64,000 nt of DNA from JANQPX01 sp050633905 (GTDB lineage Bacteria; Pseudomonadota; Alphaproteobacteria; Geminicoccales; Geminicoccaceae): positions 62,001-126,000 of the forward strand of contig JBOEHJ010000089.1 in NCBI GenBank assembly GCA_050633905.1, written 5' to 3'. The position numbers were made by a program, and so were the translations under genes. This document shows, in pieces, positions 27,142 through 35,717 of the stretch. The number at the start of each line of letters is the position of its first letter. Position 1 is the first letter of the stretch. Under the pieces are notes generated by a model. That model saw only the letters and a list, made by a program, of their open reading frames with translations. It did not search any database and was not told where the DNA came from.

Positions 27142-28319
27142 GATTTCGGCAAGCCGAGGGCCCGTTCGGCGATGTGGCAAAGGATCAGTTGCTGGCTGAT
27201 GGGTGCTAGCCGATTGATCCAGATGTCTCGAAAAAGACGCTCCACATGATAATCTTTAGCATAGCCCATGCCGCCATGGGTCGAGATCGCGTTCTCGCAG
27301 GCGTGGTAGCCAGCCTCGGCGCCGAGGTATTTGGCCATATTGGCGGCGATGCCTGAGGGCTCTCCTGCATCAACGAGCGCTGCCGCTTTCATCGTCGCAA
27401 GCCAGGCGGCTTCAAGCTCCATCCAGCTTCGGGCAAGGGGATGCTGGATAGCCTGGTTCTGTCCGATCGGACGGCCGAATACTGTTCGCGCATCCGCATA
27501 ATCGACCGCACGTGACAAGGCTTGGCGCCCGACGCCGATCGCCTCTGCCGCTATCAGGACACGTTCTGGATTGAGGCTGTCCAAAAGGTAGCGAAAACCT
27601 TCGCCTTCCTCACCGATTCGATCATTGGTTGAAACCGGCAGGCCGTCGAAAAAAACCTGGTTCGAGTCGACCGCATGGCGACCCATCTTGGCGATCTCCT
27701 GTATCTCGACATGAGCGGGATCGAGTGTGGCGAAGAATAGGGTCAGCCCCGATGTTGGCTTTTCGACCTCATCAAGCGGCGTTGTCCGCGCCAATAGAAC
27801 GATGCGCTCGGCCTCTTTCGCTGTCGATGTCCAGATCTTTTGACCATCGATGCGATAACGTTCGCCATCGCGCGTGGCGGTGGTCTTGATCCTCGTGGTA
27901 TCGAGTCCGGCATCCGGTTCGGTGACACCGAAACAGGTGATCAGATCGCCCTTGATGATTGCAGGAAGCCAGGCTGCCCGTTGTTTTTCGCTGCCATGTT
28001 TGACGATCGTGGAGGGGCCGAAAATGTTCATGTGAAGAGCGCTGGCGGCCGCCATACCGCCTGGTGAATTGGCGACCGCCTCCATCATGACAGCCGCCTC
28101 TGCAACACCGAGACCAGCACCGCCATAGTGCGTTGGCATGGCGATGCCAAGCCAGCCGGCATCGGCCATGGCCTTTCGGAACCCATGCGGGAAGGCAATC
28201 TTCGCCTCACAATCCAGCCAATAGGCCTCATCGAAGGGCTGCATGATTTTTCTGACGGCTTCGCGAATGATTTGCTGCTCGTCAGTGAGGTCGAAGGGTG
28301 TTGGCTTGGTCAATGGCAC
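27135..28319 (-). CDS. Acyl-CoA dehydrogenase
   Basis: About 394 residues of the FAD-dependent acyl-CoA dehydrogenase family. In order: N-terminal helical domain (FDLTDEQQIIREAVRKIM), FAD/substrate beta domain (ITCFGVTEPDAGLDTTRIKT and GQKIWTSTAKEAER), and C-terminal helices with ARTVFGRPIGQNQAIQHPLA and STHGGMGYAKDYHVERLFRDI, where the family catalytic base lies near GGMGYA (often Glu at a nearby position). It oxidises an acyl-CoA to the 2-enoyl-CoA. The start is GTG 28319 or TTG 28313 (AGGA eight bases before the latter). Divergent from the ThDP enzyme. Confidence 0.92.
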   Translation of the reverse strand: MPLTKPTPFDLTDEQQIIREAVRKIMQPFDEAYWLDCEAKIAFPHGFRKAMADAGWLGIAMPTHYGGAGLGVAEAAVMMEAVANSPGGMAAASALHMNIFGPSTIVKHGSEKQRAAWLPAIIKGDLITCFGVTEPDAGLDTTRIKTTATRDGERYRIDGQKIWTSTAKEAERIVLLARTTPLDEVEKPTSGLTLFFATLDPAHVEIQEIAKMGRHAVDSNQVFFDGLPVSTNDRIGEEGEGFRYLLDSLNPERVLIAAEAIGVGRQALSRAVDYADARTVFGRPIGQNQAIQHPLARSWMELEAAWLATMKAAALVDAGEPSGIAANMAKYLGAEAGYHACENAISTHGGMGYAKDYHVERLFRDIWINRLAPISQQLILCHIAERALGLPKSY

Positions 28320-28422
28320 GATCCTGCGGTCCAGGTTGAAGGTGGCCTCTCCTGTTCTTTCCAAGGTAGTTCGTGCATGGTTTGCTGGCCATCGTAACCA
28401 ACAAGAGTATCAGGGGGTCTGT

Positions 28423-30081
28423 ATGAATAGGATCGGCGGCAGCAGCGCATTTTTGTCATTGCTCAAAGACGAGGGGATCTCCCATCTGTTCGGCAATCCA
28501 GGCACAACCGAATTGCCGGTGATGGATGCGCTGAAGAACCATGGCGATCTCACTTATGTGCTCGGTCTGCAGGAAGCGTTGGTGGTCGCCATGGCGGATG
28601 GTTTTTCGCGCGCCTCTGGAAAACTCGCCGCCTGCAATGTTCATGTGGCCCCTGGCCTCGGTAATGCGATGGGCTCGATCTACAACGCGAAATTTACAGG
28701 CGCACCCTTGATCATCACCGCGGGCCAGCAGGAGCAAGGCCATGGTTTGACCGAGCCGCTGCTCTACGATCCGTTGGTGCCCATTGCGGCGCCCCTGGTC
28801 AAATGGGCGACCGAGATCACGCGCCTTGAAGACATGCCACGCGTTGTAAGGCGGGCTGCCAAGATCGCCACCACACCACCGACCGGTCCGGTTTTTTTAT
28901 CACTGCCAGGTGATGTCTTAAATGACGAGAAAGGCCTCGATCTCGGCCAAAGCACGCGCGTCGATACCGCCACCCGCCCAACGGACGACACCCTCACGAA
29001 ACTCGCCGCCCGCTTAGTCAAGGCTGAACGCCCCGCGTTCTTGGTAGGGCAGGAGGTGGTGACATCAGATGCTTTTGATGAGATCGCCGACTTCGCTGCG
29101 ATGCTTGGCGCTGCGGTCTTTCAGCAGACCGTTCCTTATGGCGCTCATTTTCCCTCCGAACATCCGGCTTATATGGGCGGTCTGTCGCGTGATCAGAAGG
29201 AGGTCAGGGCGATCCTTGAGGACTATGATCTTCTGGTCGTGGCCGGTGCCGATGTGCTGCGCATGTCGGTCTGGAGCGAGACCGATCCGCTGCCGCCCGA
29301 TCTTCCGCTCATCCAACTCGGTCAGATCGATTGGGAGATGGGCAAGAATTATCCGTGTGAGATCGCGATCCGCGCTGATCTGAAGCCGACGATCACAGCG
29401 TTGCTGCCGGTCCTTAAAGCGAAGGGCGGCAACTCGTTAACCGAGGCTGCCAATCGGCGATTGGAGGCGTTACAAGATAGAAACTGGCTGGCGAAGCGGG
29501 AGCAGCGCATCGCCAAGTCAACGCTGCGCGGCGCCGAGCACCCGATTGCCTGTGATTGGCTGATGATGCAGATCGCGGATTGCCTTCCGCCTGACGTTGT
29601 CGTGGTCAATGAGGGGCTTACCAGCGCTGCTTCGCTGCCTGAGATGCTGCCCTATCGGGATCGCAACAGTTATCACGCCTTTGCCAGCGGCGGTATCGGC
29701 TGGGCCTTGCCGGCGGCGATCGGTATTCAGCTTGCCCATCCGGAACGGCCTGTGGTCGCGGTGGTCGGCGATGGCAGCTCGATGTACTCGATCCAGGCAC
29801 TTTGGACCGCCGCCCATCTGGATCTTCCGATCACCTATGTGATCCCCAACAACCAAGGCTATCGCATCTTGAAGCAGCGACTCCTGGCCTTTCACGGCAA
29901 TGATCAATACGTCGGGATGGACATCCAAGATCCGCCGATTGATTTTTCCGCGATGGCACGTTCTATGGGCATGACCGCGCATCGGATCGAGGCGCCGGAT
30001 GAGATCCGGGACGCTCTGACGACATCGATCGAGAGTAAGCGCCCAACGCTGTTGGAGGTGATGGTCGAACGTCAGGTCTGA
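28423..30081 (+). CDS. Thiamine-diphosphate enzyme, benzoylformate-decarboxylase-like
   Basis: 552 residues from ATG 28423. Three-domain ThDP enzyme: pyrimidine-binding domain (FGNPGTTELPVMDAL and the activating Glu in LQEALVVAMADGFSRASG), a central domain, and the pyrophosphate-binding domain with the GDGSSMYSIQALWTAAH to PNNQGYRILKQR motif (GDG...NN). The N-terminal phrases match benzoylformate decarboxylase rather than acetolactate synthase. It would decarboxylate a 2-oxo acid to the aldehyde. It faces an aminotransferase and an enolase-superfamily gene 9 bp away; an enolase-superfamily/decarboxylase pair recalls mandelate catabolism, but specificity is not proven. Confidence 0.88.
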   Translation: MNRIGGSSAFLSLLKDEGISHLFGNPGTTELPVMDALKNHGDLTYVLGLQEALVVAMADGFSRASGKLAACNVHVAPGLGNAMGSIYNAKFTGAPLIITAGQQEQGHGLTEPLLYDPLVPIAAPLVKWATEITRLEDMPRVVRRAAKIATTPPTGPVFLSLPGDVLNDEKGLDLGQSTRVDTATRPTDDTLTKLAARLVKAERPAFLVGQEVVTSDAFDEIADFAAMLGAAVFQQTVPYGAHFPSEHPAYMGGLSRDQKEVRAILEDYDLLVVAGADVLRMSVWSETDPLPPDLPLIQLGQIDWEMGKNYPCEIAIRADLKPTITALLPVLKAKGGNSLTEAANRRLEALQDRNWLAKREQRIAKSTLRGAEHPIACDWLMMQIADCLPPDVVVVNEGLTSAASLPEMLPYRDRNSYHAFASGGIGWALPAAIGIQLAHPERPVVAVVGDGSSMYSIQALWTAAHLDLPITYVIPNNQGYRILKQRLLAFHGNDQYVGMDIQDPPIDFSAMARSMGMTAHRIEAPDEIRDALTTSIESKRPTLLEVMVERQV

Positions 30082-30089
30082 TTCTTTTG

Positions 30090-31004
30090 CTACGCCTGGC
30101 TCGCATCCTGGTAATCGATCAGCGTCGCATGCCAGCCTGAACGGCGCTTCGACCAGTAGAGATCGCGCAGGCGTTTGGTGACCGGGCCGGCACCTGACTC
30201 GCCGATGGTTTTGCCGCCAACCTTGCCGATCGGCATCAGCCCGCCTGCAGTGCTTGAGATAAATAGCTCATCCATATCGCCGAGCTCATCAGCGGGAAGA
30301 GTGGCAAGGCTGTAGTCCAGATTAGTTTCATTGCAAAGCTCGAACACGGTGTCTCTGGTCATTCCATCGAGACAACCGGCTTCTGGTGTGAGCAATTTGC
30401 CATCCTTGACGGCGAACAGATTGAAACCCGGCCCCTCCGTGACATTCCCCTCATTATCTACCAGCACCACGGTGTCGCCGCCCTGATCATAGGCCTGGAA
30501 CAAGCCCATCTCGAAGTCGAGCCAATGATAGGTCTTGATCCTCGGATCGAGCGAGGTTGCCGGGATGCGCTGGATGTCGCTCACGATCAGTTGCAGCCCG
30601 TTGTCCTGCTGTTCCAGCGTTGCGATCGAGATGTAGGGCACGCAGAACATGAAAAAATTGTTCTTGGCGAGGCGAAGATCGCGGCTTCCGATGGGCGGAC
30701 GGCCGCGGGTCATGATGAGCTGCAGATAGGCTTTGCGAAAGCCGGTCAGGCGAACGGCATCCAGCGCGATCTCGCGTAGCTCGTCTCGGTCATGAGGACA
30801 CTTCATGCGAAGGCTGGTAATGCTTCGCTCGAACCGTTCGAGGTGGTCGTCCAATCTGAAAAAAGCGCCATCCCAGACCGAGACGGTGTCCTGACAGGCA
30901 TCGGATCGAAGAAAGCCCCAGTCCAGCAAGGGAAGGCGCGCCTCACCGACCGGGCAGAACGCACCGTCGACATGAGCAATCCCTTCCTCGAACTTTTTTG
31001 TCAC
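30090..31004 (-). CDS. Class IV aminotransferase (branched-chain / D-amino-acid type)
   Basis: 304 residues of fold-type IV PLP enzymes. The PLP lysine is in DPRIKTYHWLDF, the conserved Glu of the cofactor site in NVTEGPGFNLFAVKDG, and LDGMTRDTVFELC marks the phosphate-binding region. The start is GTG 31004, with AAGGA about ten bases upstream. The family includes branched-chain, D-alanine and R-selective amine transaminases and aminodeoxychorismate lyase; the exact substrate is open. It follows the enolase-superfamily gene by 20 bp and is almost certainly in one operon with it. Confidence 0.9.
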   Translation of the reverse strand: MTKKFEEGIAHVDGAFCPVGEARLPLLDWGFLRSDACQDTVSVWDGAFFRLDDHLERFERSITSLRMKCPHDRDELREIALDAVRLTGFRKAYLQLIMTRGRPPIGSRDLRLAKNNFFMFCVPYISIATLEQQDNGLQLIVSDIQRIPATSLDPRIKTYHWLDFEMGLFQAYDQGGDTVVLVDNEGNVTEGPGFNLFAVKDGKLLTPEAGCLDGMTRDTVFELCNETNLDYSLATLPADELGDMDELFISSTAGGLMPIGKVGGKTIGESGAGPVTKRLRDLYWSKRRSGWHATLIDYQDASQA

Positions 31005-31024
31005 TGATTCGATGTCCTTTGGCC

Positions 31025-32197
31025 TTACCCTTTTGGCGGATGCGCTCTGATCGCCTCCTCGTTCACCTCAACACCCCAGCCCGGTTGATCTGACATCAAA
31101 AGGTACCCTGCTTCGATCCTGGGCGGGCTGACGACCTCGTCCTTCCAGGGAACGTCGTCGATATCGATTTCCATGATCCTGAAATTGGGAATGGCCGCGC
31201 AGAAATGGGCGCTCATCATGGTGGAGAGATTGCCATAGAAATTGTGGGGGGCGCAATTGATCTCGTAGGCCTCCGCCATGGCCGCGATCTTCATGCCTTC
31301 AAGGATGCCGTTCCAGGGAATGTCGACGATCGCCACGTCCTGTGATTGCGCATCGAAATAGGGGCGGAACTGCCGGCGGCCGAACAGACTTTCGCAGGAC
31401 GCAATCGGTGTTTTACTCTGCTGGCGGATGAAGGCGAGTGCTTGCGGATCGAAGCTGTCGATCTCCAGCCACATGAGATCGTAAGGTTCGATGGTTCTCG
31501 CGACTTGTAGATAACCCTCGGTCTTGAAGTTGAAATTGAGATCGAGCAGCAGATCTACCTCGTCGCCGGCACCTTCACGAAAAGCCGCCATCTGATCGTC
31601 GATTAGGCGGAGAAGACCCCGATCGACATTCAGTTCGGGCCAGCCGTCATTGGCGGTGAAACCCGCCTGATACATGTAAGGATCGGCGTCATCGATCCGA
31701 AAAATATTGGTCTTGAGTGCCGTAAAACCTTTTTCCCGGACTTCGGCGCCGAGTGCTTTGATATCGTTGAGGGAGTGGATTCCAGGCGTGCCCATCAATG
31801 CCGCGTGATTCAGCCGATAAGAGCCGCAATGAGACCAATAAAGACGAAGTCGGTCACGAACAGGACCATTGAGCAACTCGGCGACGGGTATGCCCAAGGC
31901 GCGGGCTTTGACGTCGACAAGCGCGTTCTCGATCGCGGCGATCGCCTGGCTGATCAGCCCGCCTGGTGCTTGCCTGGTGGCCGCATACAGCATCGAGGAA
32001 ATCTGCTCGACCGGTCTTGCATCCAGCCCAATCAGCCGCTCGGCGAGCTTCTTGATGACAGCAGTAAGCCCCTTGCTGCCGTAGCTCTCGTTATATTCAC
32101 ACCAGCCAACCACGCCGTCATCGGTGGTCACCTTCAAGAATGACCAAACCCGCCAACCCGCATCGCAATGCAAATCCTCGATCGCAGCAATTTTCAT
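31025..32197 (-). CDS. Enolase-superfamily (mandelate racemase/muconate lactonizing) enzyme
   Basis: About 390 residues from ATG 32197 (MKIAAIEDLHC). The capping domain is followed by a barrel with the acid ligands for Mg: D in LLLDLNFNF, E in LMWLEIDSFD and E in IASCESLFG, a KxN-type base motif in FTALKTNIF, and a His in CAPHNFYG as the opposite base. This fits the mandelate racemase/sugar acid dehydratase subgroup, which abstracts an alpha proton from a carboxylate. Acid-sugar dehydratase, cycloisomerase or racemase are all possible. It is the first gene of an operon with the class IV aminotransferase. Confidence 0.88.
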   Translation of the reverse strand: MKIAAIEDLHCDAGWRVWSFLKVTTDDGVVGWCEYNESYGSKGLTAVIKKLAERLIGLDARPVEQISSMLYAATRQAPGGLISQAIAAIENALVDVKARALGIPVAELLNGPVRDRLRLYWSHCGSYRLNHAALMGTPGIHSLNDIKALGAEVREKGFTALKTNIFRIDDADPYMYQAGFTANDGWPELNVDRGLLRLIDDQMAAFREGAGDEVDLLLDLNFNFKTEGYLQVARTIEPYDLMWLEIDSFDPQALAFIRQQSKTPIASCESLFGRRQFRPYFDAQSQDVAIVDIPWNGILEGMKIAAMAEAYEINCAPHNFYGNLSTMMSAHFCAAIPNFRIMEIDIDDVPWKDEVVSPPRIEAGYLLMSDQPGWGVEVNEEAIRAHPPKG

Positions 32198-32313
32198 GGT
32201 CGAGCTTTTCCTTCGCAAAAATATCTGATCAATCGTCACCTCGACATAGTGACATATTAGGCAAGAAAGAATGCCGACAAACGCCTACATATCCTTCAAA
32301 ACCCTGACTCGTT

Positions 32314-32353
32314 CTTCGAGGGCGGTGGAAACCAACTGGAGTGGCCACGCCAC
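32314..32353 (-). repeat. Dispersed gene-end repeat, copy 4 (tandem with copy 5)
   Basis: Second of two head-to-tail copies behind the GST gene: GTGGCGTGGCCAC then TCCAGTTGGTTTCCACC and GCCCTCGAAG. The unit length is about 40 bp. Confidence 0.8.
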
Positions 32354-32395
32354 CTTCGAAGGCCGCCACAACCAATTGAGGTGGCGACACCACTA
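32354..32395 (-). repeat. Dispersed gene-end repeat, copy 5
   Basis: On the minus strand it begins with the TAG stop of the GST gene: TAGTGGTGTCGCCACC, then TCAATTGGTTGTGGCGG and CCTTCGAAG, which joins directly into copy 4. Confidence 0.85.
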
Positions 32396-32995
32396 AAACG
32401 TTTCTCTGATCTCAAGGGCTTTTTGGCAGGCGGGGCGTGAACGAACGCGTTCGAAATAATCGGCGACGGATTTTGGCTCAACGATCCAACCGGCACCATT
32501 CACTGCCCAGCCGGCGCAATGACCGAGCAATAGATCCGGCAAGGTGAACTCATCGCCCATCACATAGGTCTTGTCGCCCAAACGCTGTTCCAGGGTCTTC
32601 ATTGCCTTATCGAACTCGAAACGGCAGGCTTTTTGCGCGGTTTCGCTGCGCAGCTCCTCGGGCAGCACAAAGGTATTCTTGGCATTGAACCAGAGAACCG
32701 AATCCACATCGTCGAGGGCGAAGTTGGTCCAGCTGTCCTGTTGGCCCCGCTGGATTGAGCCTGCGGGAAAGGTGAACTTGCCGTGGCGATCGGCGAGGAA
32801 CTGGCAGATCGCAGTGGAATCGATGATCACCTCGCCATCAGCCTCCAAGGCTGGCACCTTGCCCGAGGGGTTGGCGGCAAGCATGGTTTTGCTGTGCGGT
32901 TTGGCTGGGTCGACCTCATACTGAACGCCAAGTTCTTCAAACATCCAAAGAACGCGAAACGCTCTCGTCTTCGGCGATCCCATCAGCTTATACAT
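32393..32995 (-). CDS. Glutathione S-transferase
   Basis: 200 residues. The N-terminal thioredoxin-like domain shows MYKLMGSPKTRAFRVLWMFE (Ser in GSPKTRA as likely catalytic residue), NPSGKVPAL and DSTAICQFLADR for glutathione binding. The C-terminal helical domain ends in a family-typical PDLLLGHCAGWAV and VRSRPACQKALE. It is unlike the GST at 18642 in detail and not a recent duplicate. It is followed by two tandem repeat copies and its stop codon belongs to the first. Confidence 0.92.
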   Translation of the reverse strand: MYKLMGSPKTRAFRVLWMFEELGVQYEVDPAKPHSKTMLAANPSGKVPALEADGEVIIDSTAICQFLADRHGKFTFPAGSIQRGQQDSWTNFALDDVDSVLWFNAKNTFVLPEELRSETAQKACRFEFDKAMKTLEQRLGDKTYVMGDEFTLPDLLLGHCAGWAVNGAGWIVEPKSVADYFERVRSRPACQKALEIRETF

Positions 32996-33070
32996 ACCTC
33001 AACACACTCCGCTGCAAGAATTTTGTGTCATGCCTCGACCGAACTTGGGCGCATACCGTCGATATCAGTT

Positions 33071-33109
33071 GTTGGCGGCGGACAGCCAAATGATGTGTTC
33101 ACACCACTA
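33071..33109 (-). repeat. Dispersed gene-end repeat, copy 6
   Basis: Begins at the TAG stop of the luciferase-like gene: TAGTGGTGTGAACACATCA, then TTTGGCTGTCC and GCCGCC. More diverged than the others. Confidence 0.7.
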
Positions 33110-33940
33110 GGAAATAAACGTGGCGAGCTTGTCCAGTCGTGGCAAGATTGTCCCGCTTCCTTCCGATGGCAACGCGAACAAGACGCGATCCAGGCCTGCT
33201 TCTTGGCAGGCGTCGATATAGTCTGCCTTGTCAGGTAGGCCGAACAGGGTTGTGGAGATCGTGCTCATCTCACGCCCGCCTTCATCAGCTGCTTGTTTGA
33301 GCCGTTCCATGGCTTCCTTGGGGGCGCCGCCGCGCAGGCGCGGAAACCAGCCGTCGCAAAAGTCGACCACGCGCCGAAGAGTATATTTCGTTTCGCCGCC
33401 GAGCAGGATCGGCGGGTGGGGCTTTTGCACGGGCTTCGGCCAGGACCAGATCGGATCGAACTTGGTGAACTCACCCTCATAGGCGGCCTCATCCTTTGTC
33501 CAGATCGCCTGCATTGCCTTGGCGCGATCGACCATCACGCGAAAGCGCGTCTCGAAGACGGTGCCGTGGTTTTCCATCTCCTCAGCATTCCACCCAGCGC
33601 CGATCCCAAATTCGAACCTGCCCTTGGATAGGAGATCCAGGGTGGCGACTTCTTTTGCCGTGACGATGGGGTCGCGTTCGGTCAAAAGGCAAATGCCAGT
33701 ACCGATCCGAAGTTTTGTTGTCACGGCCGCCGCCATGGTCAGGCCGAGGAACGGGTCGAGCGTGCAGGCATATTCGCGCGGCAGCTCGGCCCCACCTGGC
33801 CAGGGCGAACGCCGGGAGGTGGGGATATGGGTATGTTCAGGCAGGAACAATGCCTCGAAGCCACGATCTTCAAGGGCGCGCGCAAGCTCATCGATCGGCA
33901 TCGCGTAATCTGTCGGGAAAAAGTAAACGCCGAATTTCAT
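33107..33940 (-). CDS. Luciferase-like (LLM) F420-dependent oxidoreductase, TIGR03619-like
   Basis: 277 residues from ATG 33940 (MKFGVYFFPTDYAM), a start supported by GAGGAG upstream; a longer frame to 34054 is not. Luciferase-like TIM barrel with the phrases ALFLPEHTHIPTSR, KLRIGTGICLLTERDP, GRFEFGIGAGWNAEEMENHG and KPVQKPHPPILLGGE. This subgroup is usually assigned to coenzyme F420, although some luciferase-like proteins use FMN. Adjacent F420 biosynthesis genes make F420 the better guess. Substrate unknown. Divergent from cofC. Confidence 0.85.
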   Translation of the reverse strand: MKFGVYFFPTDYAMPIDELARALEDRGFEALFLPEHTHIPTSRRSPWPGGAELPREYACTLDPFLGLTMAAAVTTKLRIGTGICLLTERDPIVTAKEVATLDLLSKGRFEFGIGAGWNAEEMENHGTVFETRFRVMVDRAKAMQAIWTKDEAAYEGEFTKFDPIWSWPKPVQKPHPPILLGGETKYTLRRVVDFCDGWFPRLRGGAPKEAMERLKQAADEGGREMSTISTTLFGLPDKADYIDACQEAGLDRVLFALPSEGSGTILPRLDKLATFIS

Positions 33941-34109
33941 AGGTGGAACTCCTCGTCGGCGTCCTGGGCGCGACGCGTTTTTGTCATGGGCATCATCAAT
34001 GTTAAAATTGCGTGACATAACGGCATGTTGCAAGGTTCTTTGCGCGTCGATCAAGATGAGTAGATGCGTTCAGATTTTTTCGGTTGTCTGGAACAGCGGA
34101 GTTTTAACT

Positions 34110-34775
34110 TTGGACAAGACCGGACTTTGGGCCGTGTTGCCGATCAAGAATATGGGGAAGGCGAAACAGCGTCTCGACGGTTGCCTGAGCGGGCCCGAAC
34201 GCGAAGCCCTGTTTGCTGCGATGATCGAGGATGTTCTGGCTGCTCTTTCTGCGAGCAGGCTGTTGGCAGGTATCCTGGTGGTCACCCGCGATCCGAAGGC
34301 GGAGCGTCTGGCGGCGGATTACGGCGCGCGGGTTTTGATCGAGGAAAAAAATGCCGGCCATACGGTTGCCAGCAGCTTCGGTGCCAGCACACTTACGCAG
34401 GAAGGTATCCAGGGGATGCTTCAGATACCCGGCGATTTGCCGTTGCTGTCCGCCGAGGACATCGATGTGCTGATCCAAGCCCATGGCGAAGCGCCAGCCG
34501 TCACCATCGCGCCTTCGAGGGATAAGCTGGGCTCGAATGCTGTCGCCTGCTCGCCGCCTGATTTTTTGCCCCTTCGCTTCGGCGATAACAGTTTTTTTCC
34601 ACATCTCCAACAATCACGAAATCTCGGTGTCGAACCTCGCATCATCGAGCGCAGGGGCCTTGCGCTCGATGTCGATACGCCGGATGATTTGAAAGCATTC
34701 CTGGTCTCACCCTCAAAAACCAGGGCTTATCGTTATCTCGTCGAATGTGGCTTAGCTCAAAGGTTTGCCCGCTGA
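34110..34775 (+). CDS. cofC: 2-phospho-L-lactate (or analogue) guanylyltransferase CofC
   Basis: About 221 residues from TTG 34110, with GGAG eight bases upstream; the frame is open to 33981 but the extra part is not family-like. A nucleotidyltransferase of the CofC/FbiD family that joins GTP to 2-phospholactate, phosphoenolpyruvate or 3-phosphoglycerate in F420 biosynthesis. Key stretches: LWAVLPIKNMGKAKQRLDG (GTP site), MLQIPGDLPLLSAEDI, SRDKLGSNAVACSPP, LRFGDNSFFPH and LDVDTPDDL. Which three-carbon acid it uses is not readable by eye. Works with CofD and CofE encoded about 2-3 kb away. Confidence 0.9.
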   Translation: MDKTGLWAVLPIKNMGKAKQRLDGCLSGPEREALFAAMIEDVLAALSASRLLAGILVVTRDPKAERLAADYGARVLIEEKNAGHTVASSFGASTLTQEGIQGMLQIPGDLPLLSAEDIDVLIQAHGEAPAVTIAPSRDKLGSNAVACSPPDFLPLRFGDNSFFPHLQQSRNLGVEPRIIERRGLALDVDTPDDLKAFLVSPSKTRAYRYLVECGLAQRFAR

Positions 34776-34781
34776 AGCAGT

Positions 34782-35508
34782 TTACGGAATAACAACGATC
34801 TGAATTGCACTGAACGTGTTGTTTTCAAGGGATCCGACTGCAAAAACTGCTGCGGCCGTGCCGCCAATCGGCGTCTCCGCGATATCAACGATGGGGTCAT
34901 TAAACCTGCCAGGGAAGCCCGATGCGAGCGACGCCAGGGTTCGGTAGCTAGCGACGACTGGGAGGTCTACCGGAAAGGTCTGTCCACCGTTACTCAAGCC
35001 CTGAAAGGCGGCAACCCGATCATTGTTATCTGCAATGATTTGGAGATCGACCGCAGGAATCGCAGCGGTGTGGTAAACTGTCAATCTTGTTTCGTCGGCA
35101 GCGACGGGTGCAGTTTTGGAGGTGAACTTGGTGATCGTTGGACTGCCATTCTGATCAAGATGAGCAATGACAATCGAGACAGGTCCGATCGCAATATCGA
35201 CTTCGGCCGTCACCGCGATGGCGCCACCGCAAGGGTTGGCCGCGTCGGCAAGGCTAATGCTGATGCTGATGTCGTAGCTTCCGAGATCAATGTCGAGCGG
35301 TCCAGCAACTTCGCGGAACGACGCGCCAGGCAAGAGGCAGTTTCCGTTGCAGGCAATATCGACGATGAGCTCGGTGGGCAGGCCAAGGTCATCGCCCGGA
35401 ACGCCGTGAACGATGAACACGTCGGCCGCTTGGGCAAAGCCGGTGCCGAAAAAAGGGTAAAATGCTTAAGGCAAGAGCAGAATGACGAAGCGAACCGAAT
35501 CTGACCAC
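34782..35508 (-). CDS. Secreted DUF4397 protein with a frameshift in the signal peptide
   Basis: The intact frame (34782-35420) encodes a DUF4397 domain: VFIVHGVPGDD, GSYDISISISLADAANPCGG and VYHTAAIPAVDLQIIADN. Upstream, in another frame, GTG 35508 with GGGAG seven bases before it begins VVRFGSLRHSALALSILPFF, a good signal-peptide start. The two frames meet at a run of six T (35449-35454); with five T they would join into a signal peptide ending GTGFAQAA followed by DVFIVHG. So the gene is either frameshifted, slippery, or miscalled by one base. The domain occurs in secreted adhesin-like proteins. Function unknown. Confidence 0.75.
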
Positions 35509-35717
35509 GAGATGTCTCCCTATCGCGGCTATTTGGATATCCGTTCGTGATGTCTCTGATCACAACCTCAAATATATTCGCCGATAGGTTCGGACAAAAT
35601 CATTAATATTCGCAATTATATGACAGCGTTAGTCAAAAGTCCGACATAAACATTAATAATGCTTCGTAAGTGAAGTGGATGGCAGCATCTCTGACCGGAT
35701 GAGCAGTGTAAGCCAAA

